64,000 bases of DNA, taken from the NCBI RefSeq assembly GCF_008728855.1, contig NZ_CP042906.1, positions 1,426,001 through 1,490,000 of the forward strand, written 5' to 3'. Below the pieces are notes generated by a model. That model was not told the DNA's origin, searched no databases, and saw nothing but the letters and a program-made list of their open reading frames with translations. Positions 44,933-53,354 of the stretch are shown one piece after another (positions within the stretch are counted from its first letter, which is position 1; every line of letters begins with the position of its first letter). The DNA comes from Hypericibacter terrae. GTDB lineage: Bacteria; Pseudomonadota; Alphaproteobacteria; Dongiales; Dongiaceae. A program made the translations under genes and the position numbers.

Positions 44933-44947
44933 GAACAAAACAGGAAC
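44933..44947. promoter_or_regulatory. LexA (SOS) box
   Basis: GAAC (44933-44936), seven bases, then GAAC (44944-44947) is the direct-repeat LexA site of alphaproteobacteria. It lies 73 bases before imuA, next to an AT-rich stretch, and predicts DNA-damage induction of imuA-imuB and possibly of the genes through dnaE2. Confidence 0.88.
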
Positions 44948-45020
44948 AACGAGCGGAACGGGACGTTTTGCCCCGAGAGGGACGGTTTTCGGCCGTCGGC
45001 CCGGGCAGCAGGAGAGAGCG

Positions 45021-45737
45021 ATGGCGGATGGAGCGGCAGTGACGAATTCGCCGGTTTCGGCCCGGCTCGAGGCGCTGAAGGCGGCAGTCGGAGGGTTCGG
45101 CCCCGGGGCGGCGGCGGTGCGGGTCCGGCTGGGCCTGCCCGAGCTGGACCAGGCGCTGGGCGGCGGCCTGGTGCAGGGCGCGCTCCATGAGATCGCCTCG
45201 GTCGACGGCAGCGCCGCCGCCACCGGCTTTGCCGCCTTCCTTCTGGGCCGGCTGGTCAAGGCCTCGCAGCGTCCCGTGCTCTGGACGCCCGGCGCCGACA
45301 TCTATGCCCCCGGCCTCGCGCGCTACGGGCTCTCGCCCAACCGCGTTCTGCTGGCCGACTTCCGCCGCCCGCAGGCGCTGCTGCGCGCGCTCGAGGAGGG
45401 CTTGCGCTGCCCCGGCCTCGCCGCGGTGCTGGGCGAGATCGAGGAGATCGATCTGACCGCCAGCCGGCGGCTGCAGCTCGCGGCCGAGACCGGCGGCATC
45501 GCCTGCCTGCTGCTGCGCCGCGGGCCGTCGCGCAATCCGACCGCGGCGGTGACGCGCTGGCAGGTCTGGTCGGCGAACGCGCAAGGCGCCAAGCCGCGCT
45601 GGCGCGTCTCGCTGCTGCGCTGCCGCGGCGGTCGAACCGGAGATTGGCTGTTGGAGGGTTGTCGTGAAACGGGTGGTATCGCTGTGGCTGCCGCATTGGG
45701 CGACCGACCGGCTCAAGATCGCGTCGCGGCGCGCTGA
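45021..45737 (+). CDS. imuA: ImuA, SOS mutagenesis protein
   Basis: This 238-residue RecA/SulA-related protein has LGLPELDQALGGGLVQGALHEI, PVLWTPGADIYAPGLARYGL and an EEIDLTASRRLQLAAE segment, as in ImuA. It works with ImuB and DnaE2 in translesion synthesis after DNA damage. Its last 74 bases overlap the start of imuB in another frame, a longer overlap than usual. Confidence 0.9.
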   Translation: MADGAAVTNSPVSARLEALKAAVGGFGPGAAAVRVRLGLPELDQALGGGLVQGALHEIASVDGSAAATGFAAFLLGRLVKASQRPVLWTPGADIYAPGLARYGLSPNRVLLADFRRPQALLRALEEGLRCPGLAAVLGEIEEIDLTASRRLQLAAETGGIACLLLRRGPSRNPTAAVTRWQVWSANAQGAKPRWRVSLLRCRGGRTGDWLLEGCRETGGIAVAAALGDRPAQDRVAAR

Positions 45738-47388
45738 GGGGCTTGCGGTTCATCGCGAGGTCCGGCTCGGCAAGGTCCGGCTGAACGAGCCGCGCCTGGC
45801 CTGGGCTTCCGAAGAGGCGCGCCCGCTGGTGACGGTCGCGGCCGCGAACGGCCGCGCGCTCCTGGCCGCGATCGACGAGAACGCGTCGGCCGCGGGCCTC
45901 CTGCCGGGCATGGTGCTGGCCGATGCGCGGGCGCTGGTTCCCGATCTCGCGGTGCGGCCGAGCCACCCCGACAAGGATGCGGCGGCGCTGGCGCAGCTTG
46001 CCGACTGGTGCGCGCGCTTCAGCCCCTGGGTCGCGGTCGACGGGGCCGACGGGCTCTTCCTCGACATCACCGGCTGCGCCCATCTCTTCGGCGGCGAGGC
46101 GCGGATGATCGAGGATCTGGCGCAGCGGCTGCGCCGCTTCGGCTATCGCGTCCGTCTCGCCATCGCCGATACGCCGGGGGCCGCCTGGGCTGCCGCGCGC
46201 TTCGCCACGCTCGCGCGCGGTAGCGACAGCATCATCCTGCCGTCGGGCGGCACGCGCGAGGCGATCGCGGGGCTGCCTGTCGCCGCTTTGCGCCTGTCGC
46301 AGGTCCAAGCCGCCGAGCTCGAGCGGCTGGGGCTCAAGACCATTGCCGAGCTTTACCCGCTGCCGCGCGCGGCGCTGCTGCGCCGCTTCGGGCTCGAGCC
46401 CGCGCGCCGGCTCGACCAGGCGCTGGGCCGTATCGACGAGCCGATCAATCCGCGCACGCCGGCAAGCCCGCATGAGGCGCGGCTCGCCTTCGCCGAGCCG
46501 ATCGTCGAGGCCGCTTCGATCGCCGCGGCGCTCGACCGGATGCTGGCGGGGCTCTGCGGTCATCTGGCGTCGGAGCAGCTGGGGGTCCGCCAATTGCGCC
46601 TGGTGCTCTTCCGCGTCGATGGCAGCCTGCAGCATGTCTCGATCGGCACCAGCCGCCCCAACCGCGACCCGCATGCGCTGCGCCGCCTCTTCGCCAAGCT
46701 GTTCGACCGGCTCGATCCCGGCTTCGGCATCGAGGCGATGAGCCTGACGGCGACGCAGGCCGAGCCGCTCGAGGATCTGCAGCTGGTGCTGGCCCAGGCG
46801 CGGGCGCAAAGCCAGAAACGCGCTCGAGCCGAGAACCGCGCTGCCGTCGAAACGCCGTTGCTGCCGGCCGCGGCCGAATCCGCCGAGCCGCTCGACGAGA
46901 CGGCGATCGAGCGCGCGGTCGACGAGGCGGCGCTCGCGGCGCTGGCCGATCTCTTCGCCAATGGCCGCTTCGCCAACGAGCCGGCCCCGGTGCGGCTGAC
47001 CCGCCCGGCCCCGCAGGAAAGCCATCTGCCCGAGCGCGCGGTGGCGCCGGTGCCGGCCCTGGCCGGGAAGGCCGAGCGCTGGACCGCGATCGCGCTCAGC
47101 ACGGTCCGCCCGGTGCGGCTGCTGCCGCGTCCCGAGCCGCTCGAAACCGACGAAACCGAATCCGAGACGCTGCCCACCTCGTTCCGCTGGCGCGCGCGCC
47201 CGCACCGCATCCGCCTCGCCGAGGGCCCCGAGCGCATCGCCCCCGAATGGTGGCGCCCGGCCGCGTCGGGTGCTTCGGTCAGCGACACGCGGGATTATTA
47301 CCGCGTCGAAGACAGCGAAGGCCGCCGCTTCTGGCTCTATCGCGAACAGACCGTCTCCCGCTGGTACCTGCACGGCCTGTTCGCGTAA
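45664..47388 (+). CDS. imuB: ImuB, catalytically inactive Y-family polymerase homologue
   Basis: This 574-residue Y-family-like protein (VVSLWLPHWATDRLK; DITGCAHLFGGEARMIEDL; PGAAWAAARFA) lacks the usual pair of catalytic acidic residues, as is typical of ImuB. The ImuB family acts as a hub linking the beta clamp to DnaE2. The C-terminal tail DYYRVEDSEGRRFWLYREQ...WYLHGLFA is conserved in ImuB. It overlaps imuA. Confidence 0.93.
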   Translation: MKRVVSLWLPHWATDRLKIASRRAEGLAVHREVRLGKVRLNEPRLAWASEEARPLVTVAAANGRALLAAIDENASAAGLLPGMVLADARALVPDLAVRPSHPDKDAAALAQLADWCARFSPWVAVDGADGLFLDITGCAHLFGGEARMIEDLAQRLRRFGYRVRLAIADTPGAAWAAARFATLARGSDSIILPSGGTREAIAGLPVAALRLSQVQAAELERLGLKTIAELYPLPRAALLRRFGLEPARRLDQALGRIDEPINPRTPASPHEARLAFAEPIVEAASIAAALDRMLAGLCGHLASEQLGVRQLRLVLFRVDGSLQHVSIGTSRPNRDPHALRRLFAKLFDRLDPGFGIEAMSLTATQAEPLEDLQLVLAQARAQSQKRARAENRAAVETPLLPAAAESAEPLDETAIERAVDEAALAALADLFANGRFANEPAPVRLTRPAPQESHLPERAVAPVPALAGKAERWTAIALSTVRPVRLLPRPEPLETDETESETLPTSFRWRARPHRIRLAEGPERIAPEWWRPAASGASVSDTRDYYRVEDSEGRRFWLYREQTVSRWYLHGLFA

Positions 47389-47470
47389 CCAAAAAGAATC
47401 ACGGTCCTGATCCAAGGTCGCGGCCGAAGCTTAAAAGTAGAGCGAAGCGATCATACCAAGGAGCAATGAC

Positions 47471-47887
47471 ATGTCACTTGGCACGATGAATCATTTAGGC
47501 ATCACGCTCAGCGACCTGAAACGCAACGAGGAGAAGTTCTATGCGCCGGTCCTCGGTTTTCTCGGTTACGAGAAGGTCGAGGATATGGACGAGATGACGC
47601 TGTGGTTCTCGGCCGCCCATGGCTGCTCGATCAATCTCTGGCAGGCGAAGACGAAGGCCAAGCAGCCGCATGACCGCTATGCGCCGGGCTTCCATCATTT
47701 CGCCTTCAACGCCGACAGCCGCGAGGAAATCGACCGGCTCCATGCGCTGCTGAAGAAGATCGGTGCCACCGTGCTCGATGCACCCGCCGAGTATAGTTAT
47801 GTGCCCGGCTATTACGCCGTCTTCTTCGCCGATCCCGACGGCCTGAAATACGAACTCGCCCACATCCCGCCGGGTGCGATCGGGTGA
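47471..47887 (+). CDS. VOC family (glyoxalase-like) protein
   Basis: The 138-residue vicinal-oxygen-chelate fold protein has possible metal ligands in MNHLGITLSD (His), HHFAFNADSREEID (His) and DGLKYELAHIPP (Glu). Its substrate is unknown; relatives are glyoxalases, fosfomycin-resistance proteins or dioxygenases. It lies between imuB and dnaE2 on the same strand, an unusual position. Confidence 0.85.
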   Translation: MSLGTMNHLGITLSDLKRNEEKFYAPVLGFLGYEKVEDMDEMTLWFSAAHGCSINLWQAKTKAKQPHDRYAPGFHHFAFNADSREEIDRLHALLKKIGATVLDAPAEYSYVPGYYAVFFADPDGLKYELAHIPPGAIG

Positions 47888-47900
47888 TGGCAAGCTACTC

Positions 47901-47940
47901 ACGCCCCCTCCCCTTGCGGGAGGGGGTAGGGGGAGGGGTG
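47901..47940 (+). repeat. Left 40-bp inverted repeat of the DUF559 cassette
   Basis: These 40 bases are the exact reverse complement of 48338-48377. The element itself is a family-A palindrome (CCCCCTCCCC-TTGC-GGGAGGGGG plus tail). It lies 13 bases after the VOC gene and 17 bases before the DUF559 ATG. Confidence 0.9.
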
Positions 47941-47957
47941 AGCAGACCCGCTGTCCG

Positions 47958-48329
47958 ATGACCGATCTCCGAGCTTCCTTTCTTCGCAGCAACCAGACGA
48001 TCGCCGAGCGACGTCTGTGGCAGAAGCTCCAGTCGAAACGATGCGCGGGCCGCCGGTTTCGTCGGCAGTTCCGATTGGGTGCCTATATCGTCGACTTCGT
48101 CTGCCTGTCCGATCGATTGGTCGTCGAGGTCGACGGCGAATCCCACAATCACACGATCGCCGGGGACGAGGAGCGCTCGCGCTGGATCGAGAGCCAAGGC
48201 TTCCGCATCGTTCGTTTCACCAACGACGATGTGAGATACCGTCTTGAGGGCGTGGTTCAGATGATCGAAGCCGAGATTCTTGGTGCAACGGTTTCGAAGA
48301 CTGAACAGAACGGAGTTTCGCTGAGCTGA
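47958..48329 (+). CDS. DUF559 domain endonuclease-like protein
   Basis: This 123-residue PD-(D/E)XK/Vsr-like protein has the DUF559 order RSNQTIAERRLWQKLQ, RFRRQFRLGAYIVDFVC (Asp of the nuclease core), LVVEVDGESHNH (ExD) and FRIVRFTNDDV. Biological function is not established; the fold suggests a nicking or repair nuclease. ATG 47958 is preferred, because upstream codons only read through the repeat. It is tightly enclosed by perfect inverted repeats, so it may move as a unit. Confidence 0.87.
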   Translation: MTDLRASFLRSNQTIAERRLWQKLQSKRCAGRRFRRQFRLGAYIVDFVCLSDRLVVEVDGESHNHTIAGDEERSRWIESQGFRIVRFTNDDVRYRLEGVVQMIEAEILGATVSKTEQNGVSLS

Positions 48330-48337
48330 GTCTGCTG

Positions 48338-48377
48338 CACCCCTCCCCCTACCCCCTCCCGCAAGGGGAGGGGGCGT
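48338..48377 (-). repeat. Right 40-bp inverted repeat of the DUF559 cassette
   Basis: This is an exact inverted copy of 47901-47940, starting eight bases after the DUF559 stop. The two copies enclose 397 bases containing only that gene. Confidence 0.9.
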
Positions 48378-48435
48378 GGAAAACATCGATACCCTGCTTC
48401 CTTTTCGAGAAACAGAGAAGGAGAAGATAAAAACC

Positions 48436-48474
48436 ACGCCCCCTCCCCTTGCGGGAGGGGGTTAGGGGGAGGGG
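48436..48474 (+). repeat. Third family-A repeat copy before dnaE2
   Basis: The sequence matches the 47901 copy in the same orientation, apart from one inserted T in the tail (GGTTAGG for GGTAGG). It ends 23 bases before the dnaE2 ATG and may affect its expression. Confidence 0.8.
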
Positions 48475-48497
48475 CCTTTCACGAGTTCGAGCACATC

Positions 48498-51400
48498 ATG
48501 TCCTCACCGCCGCCCTACGCCGAGCTTGCTGCCGTCACCAATTTCTCCTTCCTGCGCGGGGCGTCGCATCCGGCGGAGCTGGTGGCGCGCGCGGCCGAGC
48601 TGGGGCTGACGGCGCTCGCGGTTGCCGACCGCAACAGCCTCGCCGGCGTGGTGCGCGCGCATGATGCGGCGCGCGAGCTGGGCTATCGGCTCATTCCCGG
48701 CGCGCGGCTGGTCTTGCGCGATGGCGCCGAGATCCTGGCCCTGCCGACCGACCGGATCGCCTATGGGCATCTGTCGCGGCTGCTGACGCTGGGCAAGATG
48801 CGCGCGCCCAAGGGCGAATGCTGGCTCGATCTCGAGGATCTGCTCGAGGCCGGCGACGGCATGATGCTGATCGCGCTGCCGGGCGCCGATCCGGGGCCTC
48901 TGGCCGGGCTGGAGGCGCTGGCCGACCGCTTGAAGCGATTGGCCGCGGCCTTTCCCGGCGCCGTCTTCCTCGCCGCCCATCATCATCTGGGCGGCCAGGA
49001 CGAGGCCTGGATCGAACGGCTCCAGGCGCTCAGCCTCGCCTGCGGTACGCCGCTCGTCGCCAGCAACGACGTGCATTATCACGCTCCCGAACGGCGCATC
49101 CTGCAGGACGTGCTGACCTGCATCCGCGAAGGCTGCACCATCGACAATGCCGGCTATCGTCTCTTCGCCAATGCCGAGCGCCACCTGAAATCGACGGCCG
49201 AGATGGCGCGGCTCTTCGCGCGCTGGCCCGACGCCGTGGCACGCACGGTCGAGATCGCGGGGCGCTGTCGCTTCAGCCTCGACGAGCTGCGCTACGAATA
49301 TCCCGACGAGCTGACGACCGGCGGTCGCACGCCGCAGCAGGAGCTGGAGAGGCTGGCGAGGGCCGGCGCCCAATGGCGCTATCCCGGCGGCGCGCCGGAG
49401 AAGATAGTGAAGGCGCTCGACCATGAGCTCGGCCTGATCGCCCGGCTCGATTACGCCTCCTATTTTCTCACCGTCTACGATCTGGTGCGGTTCGCACGCG
49501 AGCGCGAGATCCTCTGCCAGGGCCGCGGCTCGGCCGCCAACTCAACCGTCTGCTATTGCCTCGGCGTCACCTCCGTCGACCCCGCGGTCAACGATCTCCT
49601 GTTCGAGCGCTTCATCAGCGCCGAGCGCCGCGAGCCGCCCGACATCGACGTCGATTTCGAGCATGAGCGGCGCGAGGAGGTCATCCAATATGTCTATGAC
49701 AAATACGGCCGCGACCGCGCCGGCATCGCTGCCACCGTGATCTGCTATCGCAGCCGCTCCGCCTTGCGCGAGGTCGGCAAGGCGATGGGCCTCTCGCTCG
49801 ATCTGGTCGGCGCGCTCTCGAGCCAGGTCTGGGCGCCGACCTATGGGAAGGGGAAAGGCTTCCTCGACGGCGCGCGGCTGCGCGAGCATGGGCTCGACCC
49901 GAACGATCCGCGCCTGGCCATGACGCTGGCGCTGGCGCGCGAGCTCAAGGGCTTTCCGCGCCATCTCTCCCAGCATGTCGGCGGCTTCGTCATCAGCCGC
50001 GGTCTGCTGAGCGAGCTGGTGCCGATCGAGAATGCGGCGATGGAGGACCGCACCTTCATCGAGTGGGACAAGGACGACCTCGCCACCCTGGGCCTGATGA
50101 AGGTCGACGTGCTGGCGCTCGGCATGCTGACCTGCATCGCCAAGAGCTTCGAGCTCCTGCGCCGGCATTACGGGAAGAGCTACAACCTCGCCACCCTGCC
50201 GAAGGAGGATCCGGCCATCTACGAGATGCTGGGCCGGGCCGATTCGATCGGCGTGTTCCAGGTCGAGAGCCGGGCGCAGATGACGATGCTGCCGCGGCTC
50301 AAGCCGAAGACATTCTACGACCTCGTCATCGAGGTCGCGATCGTGCGGCCGGGCCCGATCCAGGGCGGCATGGTCCATCCTTACTTGCGCCGCCGGAGCG
50401 GCGAGGAGCCGGTGACCTATCCCTCGCGCGAGCTGGAGGAGGTGCTGGGCAAGACTTTGGGCGTGCCGCTGTTCCAGGAGCAGGCGATGCGCATCGCCAT
50501 CGTCGCGGCCGGCTTCACGCCCGACGAATCCGACCGCCTGCGCCGCGCCATGGCGACCTTCCGGCATGTCGGCACCATCCATACCTTCGAGAACAAGTTG
50601 ATCGAAGGCATGGTCGCGAAGGGTTACGAGCGCGAGTTCGCCCAGCGCTGCTTCGAGCAGATCAAGGGATTCGGCGAATATGGCTTTCCCGAGAGCCATG
50701 CCGCGAGCTTCGCGCTCCTGGTCTATGTCTCCTCCTGGCTCAAATGCCATTATCCCGAGATCTTCGCCTGCGCGATCCTGAACAGCCAGCCGATGGGGTT
50801 CTATGCGCCGGCCCAACTGGTGCGCGACGCGATCGAGCATGGCGTCGAGGTGCGGCCCGTCGATGTGAATTTCAGTCAATGGGATTGCTGTCTCGAGTTA
50901 AGTGACGTCACGAGCGACGGCCGCCCCACCAACCCCGTCGCTCGTGACGAAGAAAGAGGGGGCGCGCGCGAGATCATCCAGGGCGGCCAGCCGAAGCCGG
51001 GCGTGAAGCGGCGGCCCTTGGCGCTGCGCCTGGGCTTCCGTCAGGTGAAGGGGCTGGGCGAGGCCGAGATGCGGGCGCTGGTGGGCGCGCGCGGCAATGG
51101 CTATGGCGATCCGACGACGCTCTGGCGGCGCGCCGGCCTGCCCGAGACGGTGCTGGCGACGCTCGCGCGCGCCGATGCTTTCCGCTCGATGGCGCTCGAC
51201 CGGCGCGAGGCGCTCTGGGCCGTGAAGGGCCTGCCGGCGGCGCCCTTGCCCTTGTTCGAGGCGAGCCTGGCGGAGGAGCAGGGCGAGGAAGAACCCGTCG
51301 CGCTGCCGCGCCTGACGCAGGGCGAGCATGTGACCGAGGATTATGCCAGCCAGCATCTTTCGCTGAAGCGCCATCCGATGGCGCTCGTGCGTCCCGCCAT

Positions 51401-51851
51401 GGAAGCGAAAGGTTATCGGCCTTGCGCCCGGCTGAAGGAAACGGCCGACGGCACCCAGCTCAGAGTCGCCGGCATCGTGCTGGTGCGCCAGCGCCCGGGT
51501 ACCGCCAGCGGCGTGATCTTCGCCACCCTCGAGGACGAGACCGGGACCGCCAATATCGTCGTCTGGCCCCGGACCTTCGAGCGCTATCGCCGGGTTCTCC
51601 TGGGCGCAAGCCTTCTCGGCGTCACCGGCAAGCTGCAGCGCGAAGGCGAGGTGATCCATCTGATCGCCGACCGGCTGGTCGACCTGACCCCGCATCTCCG
51701 CGACCTGGCCAGCCCCGAGCTGCCGCCGGCCTCGAGCCTCGCGCGGGCCGACGAGGTCAGGAAACCCGGCCAGGATGCGCGCAACCGCGAGATCGGCGAC
51801 CGCGCGCGCTTAAAGCGCGAATCGTCCTATCGGTCACGGGATTTTCACTAG
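48498..51851 (+). CDS. dnaE2: Error-prone DNA polymerase DnaE2
   Basis: This 1117-residue C-family polymerase of the ImuABC system has an N-terminal PHP domain (TNFSFLRGASHPAELV). The catalytic acidic residues are in PPDIDVDFEHERR (Asp 382, 384, 386). Later come GRGSAANSTVCY, SQHVGGFVIS, FQVESRAQMTMLPRLKP, and an OB-fold-like C-terminus (LRVAGIVLVRQRPGTASGV). It is slightly longer than usual because residues about 801-830, with an inserted palindrome, interrupt the region between DVNFSQWDC and LALRLGFRQVKGLGE. It is separated from imuB by two unrelated genes. Confidence 0.95.
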   Translation: MSSPPPYAELAAVTNFSFLRGASHPAELVARAAELGLTALAVADRNSLAGVVRAHDAARELGYRLIPGARLVLRDGAEILALPTDRIAYGHLSRLLTLGKMRAPKGECWLDLEDLLEAGDGMMLIALPGADPGPLAGLEALADRLKRLAAAFPGAVFLAAHHHLGGQDEAWIERLQALSLACGTPLVASNDVHYHAPERRILQDVLTCIREGCTIDNAGYRLFANAERHLKSTAEMARLFARWPDAVARTVEIAGRCRFSLDELRYEYPDELTTGGRTPQQELERLARAGAQWRYPGGAPEKIVKALDHELGLIARLDYASYFLTVYDLVRFAREREILCQGRGSAANSTVCYCLGVTSVDPAVNDLLFERFISAERREPPDIDVDFEHERREEVIQYVYDKYGRDRAGIAATVICYRSRSALREVGKAMGLSLDLVGALSSQVWAPTYGKGKGFLDGARLREHGLDPNDPRLAMTLALARELKGFPRHLSQHVGGFVISRGLLSELVPIENAAMEDRTFIEWDKDDLATLGLMKVDVLALGMLTCIAKSFELLRRHYGKSYNLATLPKEDPAIYEMLGRADSIGVFQVESRAQMTMLPRLKPKTFYDLVIEVAIVRPGPIQGGMVHPYLRRRSGEEPVTYPSRELEEVLGKTLGVPLFQEQAMRIAIVAAGFTPDESDRLRRAMATFRHVGTIHTFENKLIEGMVAKGYEREFAQRCFEQIKGFGEYGFPESHAASFALLVYVSSWLKCHYPEIFACAILNSQPMGFYAPAQLVRDAIEHGVEVRPVDVNFSQWDCCLELSDVTSDGRPTNPVARDEERGGAREIIQGGQPKPGVKRRPLALRLGFRQVKGLGEAEMRALVGARGNGYGDPTTLWRRAGLPETVLATLARADAFRSMALDRREALWAVKGLPAAPLPLFEASLAEEQGEEEPVALPRLTQGEHVTEDYASQHLSLKRHPMALVRPAMEAKGYRPCARLKETADGTQLRVAGIVLVRQRPGTASGVIFATLEDETGTANIVVWPRTFERYRRVLLGASLLGVTGKLQREGEVIHLIADRLVDLTPHLRDLASPELPPASSLARADEVRKPGQDARNREIGDRARLKRESSYRSRDFH
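50906..50949. repeat. Palindrome inserted in frame within dnaE2
   Basis: Two perfect 15-base inverted arms, CGTCACGAGCGACGG (50906-50920) and its reverse complement (50935-50949), enclose a 14-base loop. They add an Asp/Arg/Pro-rich stretch between conserved DnaE2 motifs and keep the frame. This resembles palindromic elements that insert into coding regions. Confidence 0.8.
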
Positions 51852-51903
51852 ACAGTCCGGGTCAAACGGCCGTTCCTCGGCCTGTGCCCGCGACGGTGAT
51901 CCG

Positions 51904-52095
51904 ATGAAATCCATGTCACGAAACCATTCGCGGCGTCCGCCGGAAGGGCGCCGGAAAGCGCCACCGGTCGAGAGACCCGATCGCAAGGAAGAACGGGAGC
52001 ACCGCCGCCTCCGGCAGGAACGGTCGCTCGACAGCGCGCTCGCGGACACCTTTCCCGCCAGCGACCCGGTCTCGTCCATGACCTATACTCTGTAG
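51904..52095 (+). CDS. Small basic protein with TFPASDP motif
   Basis: The 63-residue protein is rich in Arg/Glu/Pro and ends LDSALADTFPASDPVSSM. The motif (L..AL.DTFPASDP) is common at the end of short alphaproteobacterial proteins of unknown role. A weak ribosome site makes the exact start (ATG 51904 or the one three codons on) uncertain. Confidence 0.6.
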   Translation: MKSMSRNHSRRPPEGRRKAPPVERPDRKEEREHRRLRQERSLDSALADTFPASDPVSSMTYTL

Positions 52096-52140
52096 CCACA
52101 TCGAACCGCGGCTTCCGGATTTCAACGCAGGAGAATGACG

Positions 52141-52572
52141 ATGAAAGTCAAGAGACAGGGCTCGGCCGCCTGGCAGGGCGGGCTCAAGGACGGCAAGGGC
52201 AGCATCTCGACCGAGAGCGGTGCCTTGAAGGCCTATCCCTATGGTTTCGCCAGCCGCTTCGAAGGCCAGAAGGGCAGCAACCCCGAGGAGCTGATCGGGG
52301 CCGCCCACGCCGCCTGCTTCACCATGGCGCTCTCCCTCATCCTGGGCGAGGCCAAGCTCACGGCGACGCAGATGGACACGAGCGCCGAGGTGACGCTGGA
52401 GCAGGTCGCGGGCGGTTATGCTATCACCTCCTCCAAGCTGACCTTGAAGGCGAAGATTCCCGGCGCCACCAACGCGACCTTCCAGGAGCTGGCTGCGAAG
52501 GCCAAGGCCGGCTGCCCGGTGTCGAAGCTGCTCAAGGCCGAGATCACGCTCGACGCGACGCTGCTCCCCTGA
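52141..52572 (+). CDS. OsmC family protein
   Basis: This 143-residue OsmC-type thiol peroxidase has the two redox cysteines in AHAACFTMAL and AKAGCPVSKLL, the conserved Glu in GSNPEELIGAA, and an N-terminal SAAWQGGLKDGKG. It reduces organic hydroperoxides. ATG 52141 is eight bases after CAGGAG; the ATG at 52135 is too close. It heads a series of stress-related genes on the plus strand. Confidence 0.92.
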   Translation: MKVKRQGSAAWQGGLKDGKGSISTESGALKAYPYGFASRFEGQKGSNPEELIGAAHAACFTMALSLILGEAKLTATQMDTSAEVTLEQVAGGYAITSSKLTLKAKIPGATNATFQELAAKAKAGCPVSKLLKAEITLDATLLP

Positions 52573-52658
52573 ACCGGAACCGGTGGGCGGCGCAGCGCCC
52601 ACCGACCGCCGGCTGCTTTGAAGCATGAGAATCAAATTTCGCGTCTGGAGACCCGACG

Positions 52659-53333
52659 ATGAAAATCCTGATGGTGCTGACCTCGCATGATCAGCTCGGC
52701 AACACCGGCAAGAAGACCGGATTCTGGCTCGAGGAGTTCGCGGCTCCTTACTATGTGTTCCGCGATGCCGGCGTCGATGTGACGCTCGCCTCGCCCAAGG
52801 GCGGCCAGCCGCCGGTCGATCCGAAGAGCGACACGCCCGAGGGCCAGACCGATGCGACCCGCCGCTTCAAGAAGGACCCGGCGGCGCAGGCCCGGCTCGC
52901 CGACACGATCAAGCTCGGCACGACCAAGGCCCGCGACTATGACGCCATCTTCTATCCGGGCGGCCATGGTCCGCTCTGGGACCTCGCCGAGAATGTCGAT
53001 TCCATCGCGCTCATCGAGACCTTCGCCAGCCTGGGCAAGCCCGTCGGCGCGGTCTGCCATGCGCCCGGCGTCTTGCGTCACACGCGCTCGCGCGGCGCGC
53101 CGCTGGTCAAGGGCAAGCGCGTCACCGGCTTCGCCAACAGCGAGGAGGAAGCGGTGGGGCTGACCAAGGTCGTGCCCTTCCTGGTCGAGGACGAATTGAA
53201 GCGGCGCGGCGGCCTCTATGAGAAGGCCGCCGACTGGCAGAGCTTCGTCATCACCGACGGCAAGCTGGTCACGGGCCAGAATCCGGCCTCGTCGGAAGCG
53301 GCCGCCAAGGCCGTGCTGAAGCTGCTCGGCTGA
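52659..53333 (+). CDS. DJ-1/PfpI family protein (HSP31-like class I glutamine amidotransferase fold)
   Basis: This 224-residue protein has GFWLEEFAAPYYVFRDAG, the Glu-type segment FYPGGHGPLWDL and the nucleophile elbow VGAVCHAPGVL with its Cys. HSP31-like members act as glyoxalase III/deglycases or chaperones. It follows osmC by 86 bases, which is in line with a role against carbonyl stress. Confidence 0.9.
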   Translation: MKILMVLTSHDQLGNTGKKTGFWLEEFAAPYYVFRDAGVDVTLASPKGGQPPVDPKSDTPEGQTDATRRFKKDPAAQARLADTIKLGTTKARDYDAIFYPGGHGPLWDLAENVDSIALIETFASLGKPVGAVCHAPGVLRHTRSRGAPLVKGKRVTGFANSEEEAVGLTKVVPFLVEDELKRRGGLYEKAADWQSFVITDGKLVTGQNPASSEAAAKAVLKLLG

Positions 53334-53354
53334 GCCTTCCTTCGGAGAGAGGCG

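Noticed and set aside
45256-47415. 719-codon minus-strand frame opposite imuA/imuB
   Set aside because: Antisense shadow of recognised SOS genes, with the low-complexity Arg/Gly/Asp composition typical of such shadows.
47888-48480. CRISPR-like regular repeats
   Set aside because: Only three copies, partly inverted, unequal spacing and a gene between them; these are dispersed palindromic repeats, not an array.
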